A DNA stretch of 36,246 bases from an uncultured Acidobacteriota bacterium (GTDB lineage Bacteria > Acidobacteriota > Blastocatellia > Pyrinomonadales > Pyrinomonadaceae), in contig CADEGD010000015.1 in assembly GCA_902826795.1 (NCBI GenBank), forward strand, positions 1 to 36,246, read 5' to 3'. The notes beneath the pieces were generated by a model that worked only from the letters and a program-made list of their open reading frames with translations, made no database searches and was not told the origin of the DNA. The translations under genes were made by a program, and so were the position numbers. Positions 9,195 through 17,274 of this stretch are shown here, one piece after another. The stretch's first letter is position 1. The number at the start of each line of letters is the position of its first letter.

Positions 9195-9255
9195 GCACGC
9201 AAAAAAGCCGGAGGAAGTGTTACCTTCCTTCGGCTTAATGTGAGCGTTTTGCGTG
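9195..9255 (-). terminator. Rho-independent terminator with an outer inverted repeat
   Basis: Read on the minus strand, AAGCCGAAGGAAG and CTTCCTCCGGCTT pair (one G.T) around a short loop and run into TTTTTT (9201-9206). This ends transcription of the R/Q/Y-rich protein gene. Outside it, CACGCAAAA (9195-9203) and TTTTGCGTG (9247-9255) form a second exact inverted repeat that extends the structure. Confidence 0.85.
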
Positions 9256-9258
9256 ATG

Positions 9259-10899
9259 CTAAACGCTGCTCAAAACGTTGCCGATCAACAGTCCGATCAA
9301 GTCGGGCTGGCTATCTTCGTAAGGCGAATATCCTTCGTCACCACGAGCATCCATCGCGTCTCGATAGCCTGCTTCGTAACCCTCACTAAATATCCGCCGG
9401 TTTTCGCCCGCGTTGAGCGAATAGGTGTTATACGCTGAAGTATTGTAGGCGTAAGGATCGTAATACGTAGCATCATCATCACCATACTCCCTCGCGTACC
9501 GGGCGTCCGCATATCCCTGATCGTAACCCTGCGTCAAAAAGCTGCTCAGCAGATTGCCGAGAAAGCTGTTACCCGCAAGCTGACCTACCAGATCGTTTAC
9601 CGGCAACTGATTCAGAATGCCGAGATATGGATTGCCATTTCCATAGTCTTGGTCGCCGTAACCGTAGCTCGCATATCCCGGATCGTAGCCGCCATAGTTG
9701 TTGTAGCCGACGTATGACGGGTAAGCGGTGTCTGGGTAGTAGCCGTTGTAGGCATACGGGTCGTAATGGGTCGCACCGTACTGCGGAACGTATCCGTAGT
9801 AGCTTGGCTGCGAGTATGACGGCGCGCCGTAGTAAACATAGTTAACTGTTAGCGGCGAACCATAAACAGGCTCGTACGGAGTATTATCGTAATAGTTCGA
9901 GTAGCTCGAGTGCGACCAGCTATCGTCGTAGTACGTATTGTAGATCCGCGTTTTAACGACATTTCGGATCACGCTGTAACGAGTGTCGTAGTAGTTATAG
10001 TCGTTGTACCGGTCGTAGTAGCCGCCGCGGTTATAGCGATACCAGTCGCGGCTGGCCTTGCGGTCAGCGTTACGAGCGTGAACCTGCGCCTTACGGTACT
10101 GTCCATAGTTTTTATAACCGCCGTAATAGTCGCGACCCCAAGCGTAGTCTGAGCGGCGGTGGTTACTACCCGATCTCCACCACCTGTCACCGCCTCGAGG
10201 CGAGTCTCGATCGTCATCCCAACCACGGCGGTTCTCGCGCCTTTCGTACCGGCGGTAATCGCGGTTATCTGATCGTCTTTCCTGCTGATAGGCTCTATGG
10301 TCGCGTCTATCGGAAGCGATACGCTGCATTCGCGATATGCGGTCGCCGGCGGATTGCTGACGGCGCGATTCGCGGTCTGACCGCATCTGCTGAATACGCG
10401 CCTGGCGGTCGCTGTCCCGCTGCTGGCGGCGTGCGTTCCAATCGGTCATCTCCTGCGGACGCTGACGTTCAGCGCGGCGTTCTTGTCCGCGAGGCATCTG
10501 CCACATCGGACCTTCAGGACGCTGTTGACGCTGCTGTGCAGCTTGCTGACGACGAGCATTCCAGTCGTTCATCATTTGCTGCCGACGCCCTTCACGTTCC
10601 TGGCGCATCTGCTGCATTGCCTGGCCGCGATCTGGCCTTTGCTGTTGCGGCCGCTGTCGCTCCTGACGCTGCCATCCGCCCATCTGCTGTCGAGACTGCT
10701 GCTGCGGACGTGCCTGCCGCTCTTCGCGTTGCGCTCGACGCTCTTGCCCGCCGCCACGGTTCCCTCCGCCTCTATTCTCACCGCCATTGTCTTTGCCTCT
10801 GCCTCTGCCTTGACCGAAAAGATCCGTTCCAGCCCCGGCAAGCACTATCAATCCGAGTGCGGTCGCCGTCGCCAATTTTGAAAAGTATTTTCTTCGCAT
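9259..10899 (-). CDS. Exported low-complexity protein, Arg/Gln-rich then Tyr-rich
   Basis: 546-aa protein without a recognised family. ATG at 10899 (MRRKYFSKLATATALGLIVLAG) gives a signal peptide and has GGGGGAAC just upstream; the frame extends to 11031 but that part is non-coding in style. After a Gly/Arg/Asn-rich stretch, roughly the first half is dominated by Arg and Gln (RRQQ.., RQQRPEG), and the second half by Tyr, Asn, Asp and Gly. Two copies of a GY..GY.DA motif (GYDQGYADA and GYEAGYRDA) lie near the end. The C-terminus is hydrophobic (DLIGLLIGNVLSSV). The composition suggests a disordered, possibly surface or nucleic-acid-associated protein; function unknown. Confidence 0.75.
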   Translation of the reverse strand: MRRKYFSKLATATALGLIVLAGAGTDLFGQGRGRGKDNGGENRGGGNRGGGQERRAQREERQARPQQQSRQQMGGWQRQERQRPQQQRPDRGQAMQQMRQEREGRRQQMMNDWNARRQQAAQQRQQRPEGPMWQMPRGQERRAERQRPQEMTDWNARRQQRDSDRQARIQQMRSDRESRRQQSAGDRISRMQRIASDRRDHRAYQQERRSDNRDYRRYERRENRRGWDDDRDSPRGGDRWWRSGSNHRRSDYAWGRDYYGGYKNYGQYRKAQVHARNADRKASRDWYRYNRGGYYDRYNDYNYYDTRYSVIRNVVKTRIYNTYYDDSWSHSSYSNYYDNTPYEPVYGSPLTVNYVYYGAPSYSQPSYYGYVPQYGATHYDPYAYNGYYPDTAYPSYVGYNNYGGYDPGYASYGYGDQDYGNGNPYLGILNQLPVNDLVGQLAGNSFLGNLLSSFLTQGYDQGYADARYAREYGDDDATYYDPYAYNTSAYNTYSLNAGENRRIFSEGYEAGYRDAMDARGDEGYSPYEDSQPDLIGLLIGNVLSSV

Positions 10900-11095
10900 A
10901 AGTTCCCCCAAATTCGAAGACCTCAGAATTTGCCGAACGATTAGGCAATCGGCGTTCCGACCATGTTTTTTCAACAACTTATGCGGCGGCGGAAACGAAA
11001 AGCTGTTATATTGGCCTACTAAGAAGACCATCTCGTGTGCCGATAAACCGATATCGGCGCTCGTTAACCGTACACCTTAAGTCTTGGAGAATCTT

Positions 11096-11326
11096 ATGTT
11101 TGAAGCTGGATCTGCCGTTACGTGCGGCATATGCGGGAAAGAAACCACCGTTATGTTTTCGGCCGAACGCGAGGGAGGCATGTCTTTCGACCTCGATTGC
11201 CGACACCGGAACGCTCTGTGTCCGAACTGCAACGTGCTCGTCCGAGACGACAGCGACACGATCCCGAAGGTCGTGCCGCTTTGCAAAACCTGCAATCCGG
11301 AGGCGTTTGAAGATGATGACGAATAG
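11096..11326 (+). CDS. Small zinc-ribbon protein
   Basis: 76-aa protein with three Cys pairs: CGIC near residues 11-14, CPNC near the middle and CKTC near the end, with His residues between (CRHRNALCPNC). This is typical of a small structural zinc-binding protein. ATG at 11096 is chosen because GGAG lies 7 nt before it; the in-frame TTG at 11084 would place the ribosome site inside the gene. Its 3' end overlaps the start of the next gene by 14 nt. No specific function can be given. Confidence 0.75.
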   Translation: MFEAGSAVTCGICGKETTVMFSAEREGGMSFDLDCRHRNALCPNCNVLVRDDSDTIPKVVPLCKTCNPEAFEDDDE

Positions 11327-11924
11327 AGCGTTCGCGTTTGTCGTCGCGGTCTTGATCTTTGGCGGGTCGATCTCTGCTCAATCCGCAAAATCGACAGCGG
11401 AGCTAACTTCGCTGTTGAACGAATTCTTAGCCGGAGCTGGAAGGAATGACGTCGCGATCCACGAGAAATTCTGGGCCGATGACCTTATCTACACGCGATC
11501 GGCGGGTGCGAGGATCAACAAGGAAGAATTGATGAAGGGCGTTCGATCGGCTCCCGCGCCCAAACCCGACGACCCCGTCACAACCTACACAGCCGAAGAT
11601 GTGCAAGTCAAGACCTACGGGAGCACGGCGGTCGTTGCTTTCAAGCTGGTCGGCAAAACCGTGAAAGGTGACGGATCGACCGACGTATCCGAGTTTTTTA
11701 ACACCGGAACATTCGTGAGACGAGACCGCCACTGGCAAGCCGTAGCGTGGCAGGCGACGGCGATACCGAAACAGCAACGGCAGACTGCCGCAGCCGAGGT
11801 AAGGACCGAACCCAAACCAACAAAAGTTCCCGGCCGAACGTATGTTAGAGGCTCGCAGGGCGGCTGTTATTACCTGAACGCAATCGGCAAGAAGACCTAC
11901 GTCAACAAAGATCTTTGCAGCTGA
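11313..11924 (+). CDS. Secreted SnoaL/DUF4440-like protein with a C-terminal GGCYYLN motif
   Basis: About 203-aa exported protein. Start at ATG 11313 (or 11316), inside the end of the zinc-ribbon gene, with GGAGG at 11299-11303; translation is probably coupled. A signal peptide (MMTNRAFAFVVAVLIFGG..SAQ) precedes an NTF2-like/DUF4440 domain (about residues 28-150) with the usual pattern of a helix followed by 'AEDVQVKTYGSTAVVAFKLVGK' and 'FVRRDRHWQAVAWQAT'. After a Lys/Pro linker, the tail TYVRGSQGGCYYLNAIGKK is a short motif like the viral/bacterial 'GPRGGCYYIN' (PBCV basic adaptor) module. Role unknown; NTF2 folds are used for ligand binding as well as catalysis. Confidence 0.75.
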   Translation: MMTNRAFAFVVAVLIFGGSISAQSAKSTAELTSLLNEFLAGAGRNDVAIHEKFWADDLIYTRSAGARINKEELMKGVRSAPAPKPDDPVTTYTAEDVQVKTYGSTAVVAFKLVGKTVKGDGSTDVSEFFNTGTFVRRDRHWQAVAWQATAIPKQQRQTAAAEVRTEPKPTKVPGRTYVRGSQGGCYYLNAIGKKTYVNKDLCS

Positions 11925-12170
11925 AAAAATAGTTTGCAAGTAATTATTTCAGGCTCGTTCTACGTGACGCAGTGTTGATAGCAAGCTGATCGGCGGCAAT
12001 GTTTTCAGGCCAAGGGCCGCGGAAACGCCATCAAAACAGCTTATTTCATCCGGCTGCGTATGCTTCAATAAATGAAGCTTTTGCGGGGACGAGCCTTTGT
12101 TGGTTACCCGGCTCGCCTGAAAGAACCGCTCAGGGTTGACCGATGCCGAAATTATCGGCAAGGAAATGAA

Positions 12171-12737
12171 ATGAACACTTTGAAATTGAGAAGACCTTTT
12201 CTACTGTCAGCGACCGCATTTGCGGCGTTTGTTTTGGGTGCGTGCGGCGGCTCTGCCGATAGCCCGAAATCTCCGAACATAAGTTCTACTCCTGCTCCCA
12301 ATCAGAGCCCGGCGACTTCACCGGAGGTCGCAAATCCCGGCGAGGCGGCCGTTCAAAAGCTGCTTGGTAAATGGGACGGTCCGGAAGGAACGTATCTGAC
12401 AGTAACCGAAAAGATGGGAGCCGACGGTAAACAGCAGCTTCCGCGTAAGTTTGAGGTCGAGATCAAGGATCTTGATAAAGCCGAAAAATTTGAAGGCACG
12501 GCCAAAGCGGGCGTGATCGAGTTTACTCGCAAGGGTAAGATCGAGACTGTGAAAGCGGCAACCGGAGCCGAAACGGGCATGAAGTACCTCGAAAAAGAGA
12601 CGAACTGCGTGGTCGTTACAAAAGGCAGCGAAGGCTTCTGCAAGAAGGCAGACGCTCCGGCTGCTACGACAACGCCGGCTGCGAAGGCTCCTGAAAAAGC
12701 TCCTGCCGCTTCGCCGTCAGCGTCACCGAAGAAATAG
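12171..12737 (+). CDS. Lipoprotein of unknown function
   Basis: 188-aa protein with a lipoprotein signal (MNTLKLRRPFLL...FVLGACGG), lipobox LGAC, Cys at about residue 24. ATG at 12171 has AAGGAA upstream. After a Ser/Pro linker, the folded part (about 60-150) begins VQKLLGKWDGPEGTYLTV, like small lipocalin-type domains that bind hydrophobic ligands. The C-terminus is an Ala/Pro/Lys/Thr repeat tail (PAATTTPAAKAPEKAP). It would be processed by Lgt and LspA, both encoded at 25.3-26.7 kb. Confidence 0.75.
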   Translation: MNTLKLRRPFLLSATAFAAFVLGACGGSADSPKSPNISSTPAPNQSPATSPEVANPGEAAVQKLLGKWDGPEGTYLTVTEKMGADGKQQLPRKFEVEIKDLDKAEKFEGTAKAGVIEFTRKGKIETVKAATGAETGMKYLEKETNCVVVTKGSEGFCKKADAPAATTTPAAKAPEKAPAASPSASPKK

Positions 12738-12760
12738 GTTCTAGTTCGATCTATTGACAA

Positions 12761-12806
12761 CGGAGAGCCGGAGCGGTCAACCACCCTCCGGCTCTCCGCG
12801 TTTTTT
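12761..12806 (+). terminator. Strong Rho-independent terminator after the lipoprotein gene
   Basis: CGGAGAGCCGGAG (12761-12773) pairs with CTCCGGCTCTCCG, followed by CG and TTTTTT (12801-12806). It lies 23 nt after the lipoprotein stop codon. Confidence 0.93.
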
Positions 12807-12960
12807 AGACTTGCCCATCGTTTCATTCAAGCGAATCGGAAAGGCTCAAGCGAAAATCGGTTGGCGTAGCTTTTTATGAAAGTTTTGCGAACTTTTCGTT
12901 TCGGCGCTTCGTTCATCGAGACAGCACGGATTATCCCGTTATTCATTTCGCGAGGTTTAT

Positions 12961-13659
12961 ATGAAAAAGATCGGCTTCATAGTTTTCGTAGTTGCGATAG
13001 TGATCGGCGTTGCGGTAGCCAGCATTTTTTCGTGGGGCAAGGCGACCGAGAGCGTTGTTAATTTCAAGGTCGGATTTGGCGCCGAGAGAGGCTCGGGCAA
13101 CATGGCGAGCGAGGTTCGCGAGGTGAGCGGTTTTTCAAAGATCGACGTCAGCAATGTTTTTAACGTCGAGGTCGCGGCTCAGAGCGAATACGGCCTTGAG
13201 GTCGAGGCTGACGACAACCTTCTGCAGTTCATAAAAACCGAGGTTCGCGGCGACACACTACACATCGAGCTTGACCAGCGCGTCAAGACCGGTAATCCGA
13301 TGCGGATCCGAATCTCGGCACCGAACATTGATCGAATCGAGGCCTCGGGCGCGTCTAAGGTCAACGTTTCAAATTTGAAGAATGGCGAACTTGCGATCGA
13401 CACAAGCGGTGCTTCGAAGATCAACCTTGCCGGAGAGACCGGCAGTTTGACCGTCGATGTGAGCGGAGCCAGCCAGATAGAGGCCGGCGAGCTTTCGACC
13501 ATGATCGCAACCGTCGACGCCAGCGGAGCCAGCTACGTGAACGTTAACGTGGCGAAGAGTCTGACGGCAGAGGCATCGGGCGCAAGCCGCGTTACCTACA
13601 CCGGTCCTGCTCACGTTTCGAAGAGCACATCAGGCGCAAGCAACGTCACGCAAAAATAA
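12961..13659 (+). CDS. Exported head-GIN-domain protein (DUF2807)
   Basis: 232-aa protein with an N-terminal membrane or signal segment (IGFIVFVVAIVIGVAVASIF) and a right-handed beta-helix-like domain made of repeating 'D.SGAS.I.' units (for example IDTSGASKINLAG, VDVSGASQIEAG, VDASGASYVNVN). That is the DUF2807/'auto-transporter adhesin head GIN domain' signature. Family members are outside the cytoplasmic membrane and of unclear function, possibly adhesion or surface binding. The start has GAGG at good spacing. It is a single-gene unit, with a terminator on each side. Confidence 0.88.
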   Translation: MKKIGFIVFVVAIVIGVAVASIFSWGKATESVVNFKVGFGAERGSGNMASEVREVSGFSKIDVSNVFNVEVAAQSEYGLEVEADDNLLQFIKTEVRGDTLHIELDQRVKTGNPMRIRISAPNIDRIEASGASKVNVSNLKNGELAIDTSGASKINLAGETGSLTVDVSGASQIEAGELSTMIATVDASGASYVNVNVAKSLTAEASGASRVTYTGPAHVSKSTSGASNVTQK

Positions 13660-13686
13660 GTTCTCGTTCACACTCGTTATACTTTG

Positions 13687-13714
13687 GGCGCGTTTTCGGA
13701 TGCGTCTTTTTTTT
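13687..13714 (+). terminator. Rho-independent terminator after the GIN-domain gene
   Basis: A 6-bp stem (GGCGCG/TGCGTC with two G.T pairs) around TTTTCGGA is followed by eight T residues (13707-13714). The stem is weak but the T-run is strong. Confidence 0.7.
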
Positions 13715-13771
13715 GATTTAAGAAGGGCTTGAGTTGAAGTTCCCGTTTTGGTAACATCACATACGGGTCGG

Positions 13772-14059
13772 ATGAACACAATATCGTTTAAGAAGATACG
13801 AGAGTTCGTCAAAGGTCATCCGGCGGCCGATGCGGGATTGAGTGCTTGGTATAAATTGGCCAGAAAGGCTCGGTGGCAAAACATTGTCGATGTCCGAAAA
13901 AGCTATCCTCACGCAGATCTGGTGGGGAAATACGTTGTGTTCAATATATCGGGAAATAACTATCGGCTGATTGCCGAAATTCATTTCGAGTCTCAGTTAG
14001 TTTTGATTAGAGAAATATTGACCCACAAAGATTACGACAAAGGGAAATGGAAGAAATGA
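13772..14059 (+). CDS. higB: HigB-family mRNA interferase toxin
   Basis: 95-aa RelE-superfamily toxin that cleaves mRNA on the ribosome. The family pattern is clear: an N-terminal helix (FKKIREFVKGHP), a 'L.AWYKLARKARWQN..DVRKSYPHAD' block, 'GKYVVFNISGNNYRLIAEI', and the basic end 'ILTHKDYDKGKWKK'. ATG at 13772 gives the correct N-terminus (MNTISFKKI). The toxin gene comes first and the antitoxin second, the typical higBA order, with an ATGA overlap at 14056-14059. Confidence 0.93.
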   Translation: MNTISFKKIREFVKGHPAADAGLSAWYKLARKARWQNIVDVRKSYPHADLVGKYVVFNISGNNYRLIAEIHFESQLVLIREILTHKDYDKGKWKK

Positions 14060-14460
14060 ATACAGTTGCTATCGATCGGAGAAAATATGCTCGCCTTTTG
14101 TCGAACGCCCTTCCGGCGGTAATTAAGACAGAGAGGGAAAATGACCGGGCGATCGTAACGGTCGAGAAGTTGCTCGCGAAGGGAGTAAAAATTTCGCGTG
14201 AGGAAAGCACGCTGTTGGAGTTGCTAGGGAAGCTTATCGCCGATTTTGAAGAGCGCTATTACAAGCCGAAGGATGCGTCTCCGCGAGATGTGCTTTCCGA
14301 ACTCATGACGGCTCGAGATTTGAAGCAGGCTGATTTGATCGAAGTTTTCGGCTCGCGGAGTCGTGTGTCAGAAGCACTGAGCGGTAAGCGAGATATAAGC
14401 AAATCTCAGGCAAAAGCACTCGCAGAATTCTTTTCTGTTTCTGCGGATGTCTTTATTTGA
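14056..14460 (+). CDS. higA: HigA-family antitoxin with C-terminal helix-turn-helix
   Basis: About 134-aa antitoxin. The ATG at 14056 overlaps the toxin's TGA (ATGA); an alternative ATG lies at 14047. The N-terminal half (TVEKLLAKGVKISREESTLLELLGKLIADFEERYY) should wrap the toxin, and the C-terminal half is an Xre-type DNA-binding domain (DVLSELMTARDLKQADLIEVFG.RSRVSEALSGKRDISKSQAKALAEFFSV). It is expected to repress its own promoter together with HigB. The stop codon overlaps the next ATG (TGATG), so a third gene may belong to the operon. Confidence 0.92.
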   Translation: MNTVAIDRRKYARLLSNALPAVIKTERENDRAIVTVEKLLAKGVKISREESTLLELLGKLIADFEERYYKPKDASPRDVLSELMTARDLKQADLIEVFGSRSRVSEALSGKRDISKSQAKALAEFFSVSADVFI

Positions 14461-14933
14461 TGGCGATGTTCGAACAAAGAGAGGGAACGTGGACTTACAC
14501 TTGGGCGGGGATCATCGGGGTGGTTTTGATCATCATTGCGGTGATACATATCTTTCGCGTTAACCCGCCGGAGCGGCAGAGCGCGGCTGAAACGAATATC
14601 AAATGGACTGATGGCGAAGTTTTCAAGGGCAGGGCCGAGGTCGCGGCCGGTGCGGAGCTTTCTTATTCGATCAACCTGAATCGCAAAGCAACGCTGAAGG
14701 CATATTTCACGACCGGGAAGAATGATAAGAAGATTGGCAGCTCGGTGATCAAGGCCGACGATTTCAACATGTGGAAATCGGGCAGCGCGGTTCAGACGTT
14801 TGTTACGACCGGGGTTGTTCCGCGCGGAACGATCACCAAAGTGCTGGAGCCTGGGAATTATCTTTTCTTGTTAGACAATCGAGCCGGCGGCGAAACGATA
14901 GTGTTGATCGAAACGGACATTAGCGTCGAATGA
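14460..14933 (+). CDS. Single-pass membrane protein coupled to higBA
   Basis: 157-aa protein with no family that I recognise. A short cytoplasmic start (MAMFEQREGTWTYTW) is followed by one transmembrane helix (AGIIGVVLIIIAVIHIF). The extracytoplasmic domain of about 120 residues is probably all-beta (AELSYSINLNRKATLKAYF...VLEPGNYLFLLDNRAGGETIVLIETDI), somewhat like emp24/GOLD- or pre-peptidase-C-type lectin-like domains. ATG at 14460 shares a base with the HigA stop codon (TGATG), implying translational coupling. Whether it belongs functionally to the toxin-antitoxin unit is open. Confidence 0.7.
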   Translation: MAMFEQREGTWTYTWAGIIGVVLIIIAVIHIFRVNPPERQSAAETNIKWTDGEVFKGRAEVAAGAELSYSINLNRKATLKAYFTTGKNDKKIGSSVIKADDFNMWKSGSAVQTFVTTGVVPRGTITKVLEPGNYLFLLDNRAGGETIVLIETDISVE

Positions 14934-14996
14934 TCGGTGAGTAGGATGTTAAGCCCTTGCTAACGTGCGGACCTCTGCGGCGGCGGCGTTCGCAAA

Positions 14997-15446
14997 TCAG
15001 GTTTCGATGGCTTTTGTTTTCACGCCCAAAAGATTTCCGCCGGCTGAAACGCCAGCAATATAAATGTCTATCCGTATCTTGCCTACGCGGATCACGCGAA
15101 GATCTTTCAGACCATCCGAAAGGATCTTGCGCAGTTTTTCGAACTGAGCGCTTCTGTTTTTTTCACGCGGGCCGTGCCAATCTTTTTCTGCCGTCAGTCG
15201 TTCAAAAGACTTTTCGAAATCGCGTTCCTCGAACTCTTGTTGATCGATATCGAGAGCTTTCAGATATGCGCTGGCGGATCGAGACTCAGGATTCGGCGCG
15301 GAAAAAGGAATGATATCGGCGTCGGTCTCGCTAACGAATTGGAGTCCGCGACAAGCGTCGGCAATAGCTTCAAGAAGGCTGGCGTCTGACCTGCTCGATC
15401 CGTCGAAATTTTTTTTCGTTTTTTTGACCTTTTTCGGTTCGTTCAC
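14997..15446 (-). CDS. NuiA-like nuclease A inhibitor
   Basis: 149-aa protein matching the nuclease A inhibitor family, whose founder NuiA blocks the secreted DNA/RNA nuclease NucA of Anabaena. The recognisable parts are the N-terminal 'LLEAIADACRGLQFVSETDADIIPF', the central 'DFEKSFERLTAEKDWHG', 'FEKLRKILSDGLKDLRVIRVGKIRIDIYIAG' and the very characteristic end 'GGNLLGVKTKAIET'. Start is GTG at 15446, with no strong ribosome site; the first ~20 residues are Lys-rich. It is transcribed away from dnaA. Its nuclease target is unknown: no NucA-type nuclease is adjacent, and the S1/P1 nuclease at 5.5 kb is a different fold. Confidence 0.85.
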   Translation of the reverse strand: MNEPKKVKKTKKNFDGSSRSDASLLEAIADACRGLQFVSETDADIIPFSAPNPESRSASAYLKALDIDQQEFEERDFEKSFERLTAEKDWHGPREKNRSAQFEKLRKILSDGLKDLRVIRVGKIRIDIYIAGVSAGGNLLGVKTKAIET

Positions 15447-15855
15447 TGTCTGTAAATTAACATTTTTTCAATGCAAAAGGTGTGTCAAACTATTGCGAAA
15501 AAAAGGTTTGTTAACAATTTTTTAAGGCCCCGTCTTTTCTGTGGATTTCTCCTTGCCAACCCTATATCGCTGTGCTAATCTGACACCCGCTTTTGAAACA
15601 TCAACCCGTGTAAAGCGTTGAAAACAAATAACTTAAAGTGACACTTTAAGTCCGGCAGAGGTTTCCACAAGGTTGTGGAAAATTTTGTGGAAAACGGTAG
15701 AAGTGTACGTTTTCAAACGTCTTTTCGGAGTTTGAGTTTCAGTTTTTCGGCGGTAGCGTGGAGGCTTTTCCCGGTCTCTTTCACAGCGTTTCGCGCGCCG
15801 GCGTTTTTGAGCATACAATTGCATTAATAAGGCCAATTTTGGAGTCTAATTTTCC
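15447..15855. other. dnaA upstream region, first DnaA-box cluster of a bipartite origin
   Basis: About 400 nt without a supported gene between NuiA (minus) and dnaA (plus). It is A+T-rich in its first part. It holds three close DnaA boxes of the type TTTTCCACA: GTTTCCACA at 15661-15669, and TGTGGAAAA (reverse orientation) at 15674-15682 and 15686-15694. There is also a weaker TGTGGATTT at 15540-15548. The same box variant is used downstream of dnaA. A 21-bp palindrome lies at 15631-15651. The region should contain the dnaA promoter and allow autorepression by DnaA. Confidence 0.75.
15631..15651. promoter_or_regulatory. 21-bp palindrome upstream of dnaA, operator candidate
   Basis: ACTTAAAGTG (15631-15640) and CACTTTAAGT (15642-15651) are exact reverse complements separated by one base. 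It lies 10 nt before the first DnaA box of the cluster. Size and symmetry fit a dimeric regulator site; no T-run follows, so a terminator is unlikely. Confidence 0.6.
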
Positions 15856-17271
15856 GTGGAATCATCGCTCACGAAAGCTGAAGTTTGGAATGACATTTTG
15901 GCATTTCTAGAACACCGGCTGAACAAACACATCTTCGATTCATGGTTTCGCCCCATCCAGTTCGAGGACTTAAACGAAGAGACCTACACGCTTCAACTGC
16001 GGGCCGGACAGGTGACGATCGACTGGGTGTCGATCTATTATTCACAGCTTCTCGATCAGACGCTGACGGAGTTTGGCCTATCGGACTACACGATCGAATG
16101 GACCGTCGACCCGAACGCGGTGGTCGAGCCGAAGGATGATGACGCCGACGCCGATCTTTACTTTGAGGTGAAGAAACAGGCAGCCTCGTCGATCCATACA
16201 TCGTTTCCGCGAAACACGTCGACGAACTTTGTCGATATCGAACCGGTCGAGAGTTCGCTAAACCAGAAGTATACCTTCGAAAAATTCGTCGTAGGCAACA
16301 GCAATCAATTTGCTCACGCTGCGTCGCTTGCCGTAGCCGAGGCGCCGGGCAAGGCTTATAATCCGCTGTTTCTTTACGGCGGTGTCGGACTTGGTAAGAC
16401 GCACCTGATGCACGCCGTCGGCCACTCGATCAAACAACAGAACCGTCACCTGCGCGTCGCTTACATAACGAGCGAAAAGTTTATGAACGAATTGATCAAC
16501 GCGATCAGGTTCGACAAGACGCAAACGTTTCGCGACAAGTATCGCTCGATCGACGTGCTGCTGATGGACGACGTTCAGTTCATGGCGGGAAAAGAGCGGA
16601 CGCAGGAAGAGTTTTTCCATACTTTCAACGCTCTATATAACGACCAGAAGCAGATAGTGATCTCGAGCGATTGTCCGCCGAGAGAGATACCGACGCTGGA
16701 GGAACGTCTGCACTCGCGTTTCGAGTGGGGATTGATAGCCGATATTGAACCGCCGGATCTTGAGACGAAGGTCGCTATCCTTAAGCGAAAAGCCGATCTT
16801 GACGGGATCGAGCTGCACGACGATGTAGCCATCTTTATCGCCAGCAAGATCAAGAGTAACGTACGCGAGCTGGAAGGTTCGCTTGTGCGCCTGGTTGCTA
16901 TATCATCATTAAGAGGCATACCAATTTCGAAACTTCTGGCTCAGGAAGCGCTCAAGAACATCATTGACGCCGAGCGGCCCGAAGGATTAACGATGGAGCG
17001 GATCGGCAAGGTCGTTGCTTCGCACTACAACCTCACTGTCGAGGAAATGAAGTCGAAGAACAACAGCCGTGCGATCGCGATGCCGCGGCAGGTGGCAATG
17101 TATCTGTGCAAGCGGCTGACGAAGCACAGCTTTCCCGAGATCGGCCGAGAGTTTGGCGGGAAGCACCACACGACGGTAATGCACTCGGTCGACAAGATAG
17201 ATGCATTGACCAAAGAAGACCGTATTTTCCACAAGCAGATCAACGACTTTATTGACGGACTTTGCAGCTAG
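15856..17271 (+). CDS. dnaA: Chromosomal replication initiator DnaA
   Basis: ATP-dependent initiator that binds DnaA boxes at oriC and melts the origin. The 471-aa protein has domain I (residues 1-~85, [21 protein letters not shown]), a short variable domain II, the AAA+ domain III with Walker A GVGLGKT (176-182) and Walker [10 protein letters not shown], and domain IV with the DnaA signature [15 protein letters not shown] near residues 432-446. Start is GTG at 15856 with GGAG at 15841-15844 upstream. DnaA boxes lie on both sides of the gene, and dnaN follows 470 nt downstream. Confidence 0.98.
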   Translation: MESSLTKAEVWNDILAFLEHRLNKHIFDSWFRPIQFEDLNEETYTLQLRAGQVTIDWVSIYYSQLLDQTLTEFGLSDYTIEWTVDPNAVVEPKDDDADADLYFEVKKQAASSIHTSFPRNTSTNFVDIEPVESSLNQKYTFEKFVVGNSNQFAHAASLAVAEAPGKAYNPLFLYGGVGLGKTHLMHAVGHSIKQQNRHLRVAYITSEKFMNELINAIRFDKTQTFRDKYRSIDVLLMDDVQFMAGKERTQEEFFHTFNALYNDQKQIVISSDCPPREIPTLEERLHSRFEWGLIADIEPPDLETKVAILKRKADLDGIELHDDVAIFIASKIKSNVRELEGSLVRLVAISSLRGIPISKLLAQEALKNIIDAERPEGLTMERIGKVVASHYNLTVEEMKSKNNSRAIAMPRQVAMYLCKRLTKHSFPEIGREFGGKHHTTVMHSVDKIDALTKEDRIFHKQINDFIDGLCS

Positions 17272-17274
17272 TTT

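Noticed and set aside
9910..10901. Long plus-strand open frames opposite the R/Q/Y-rich gene
   Set aside because: They are antisense shadows of low-complexity codon usage, with no domain or ribosome site.
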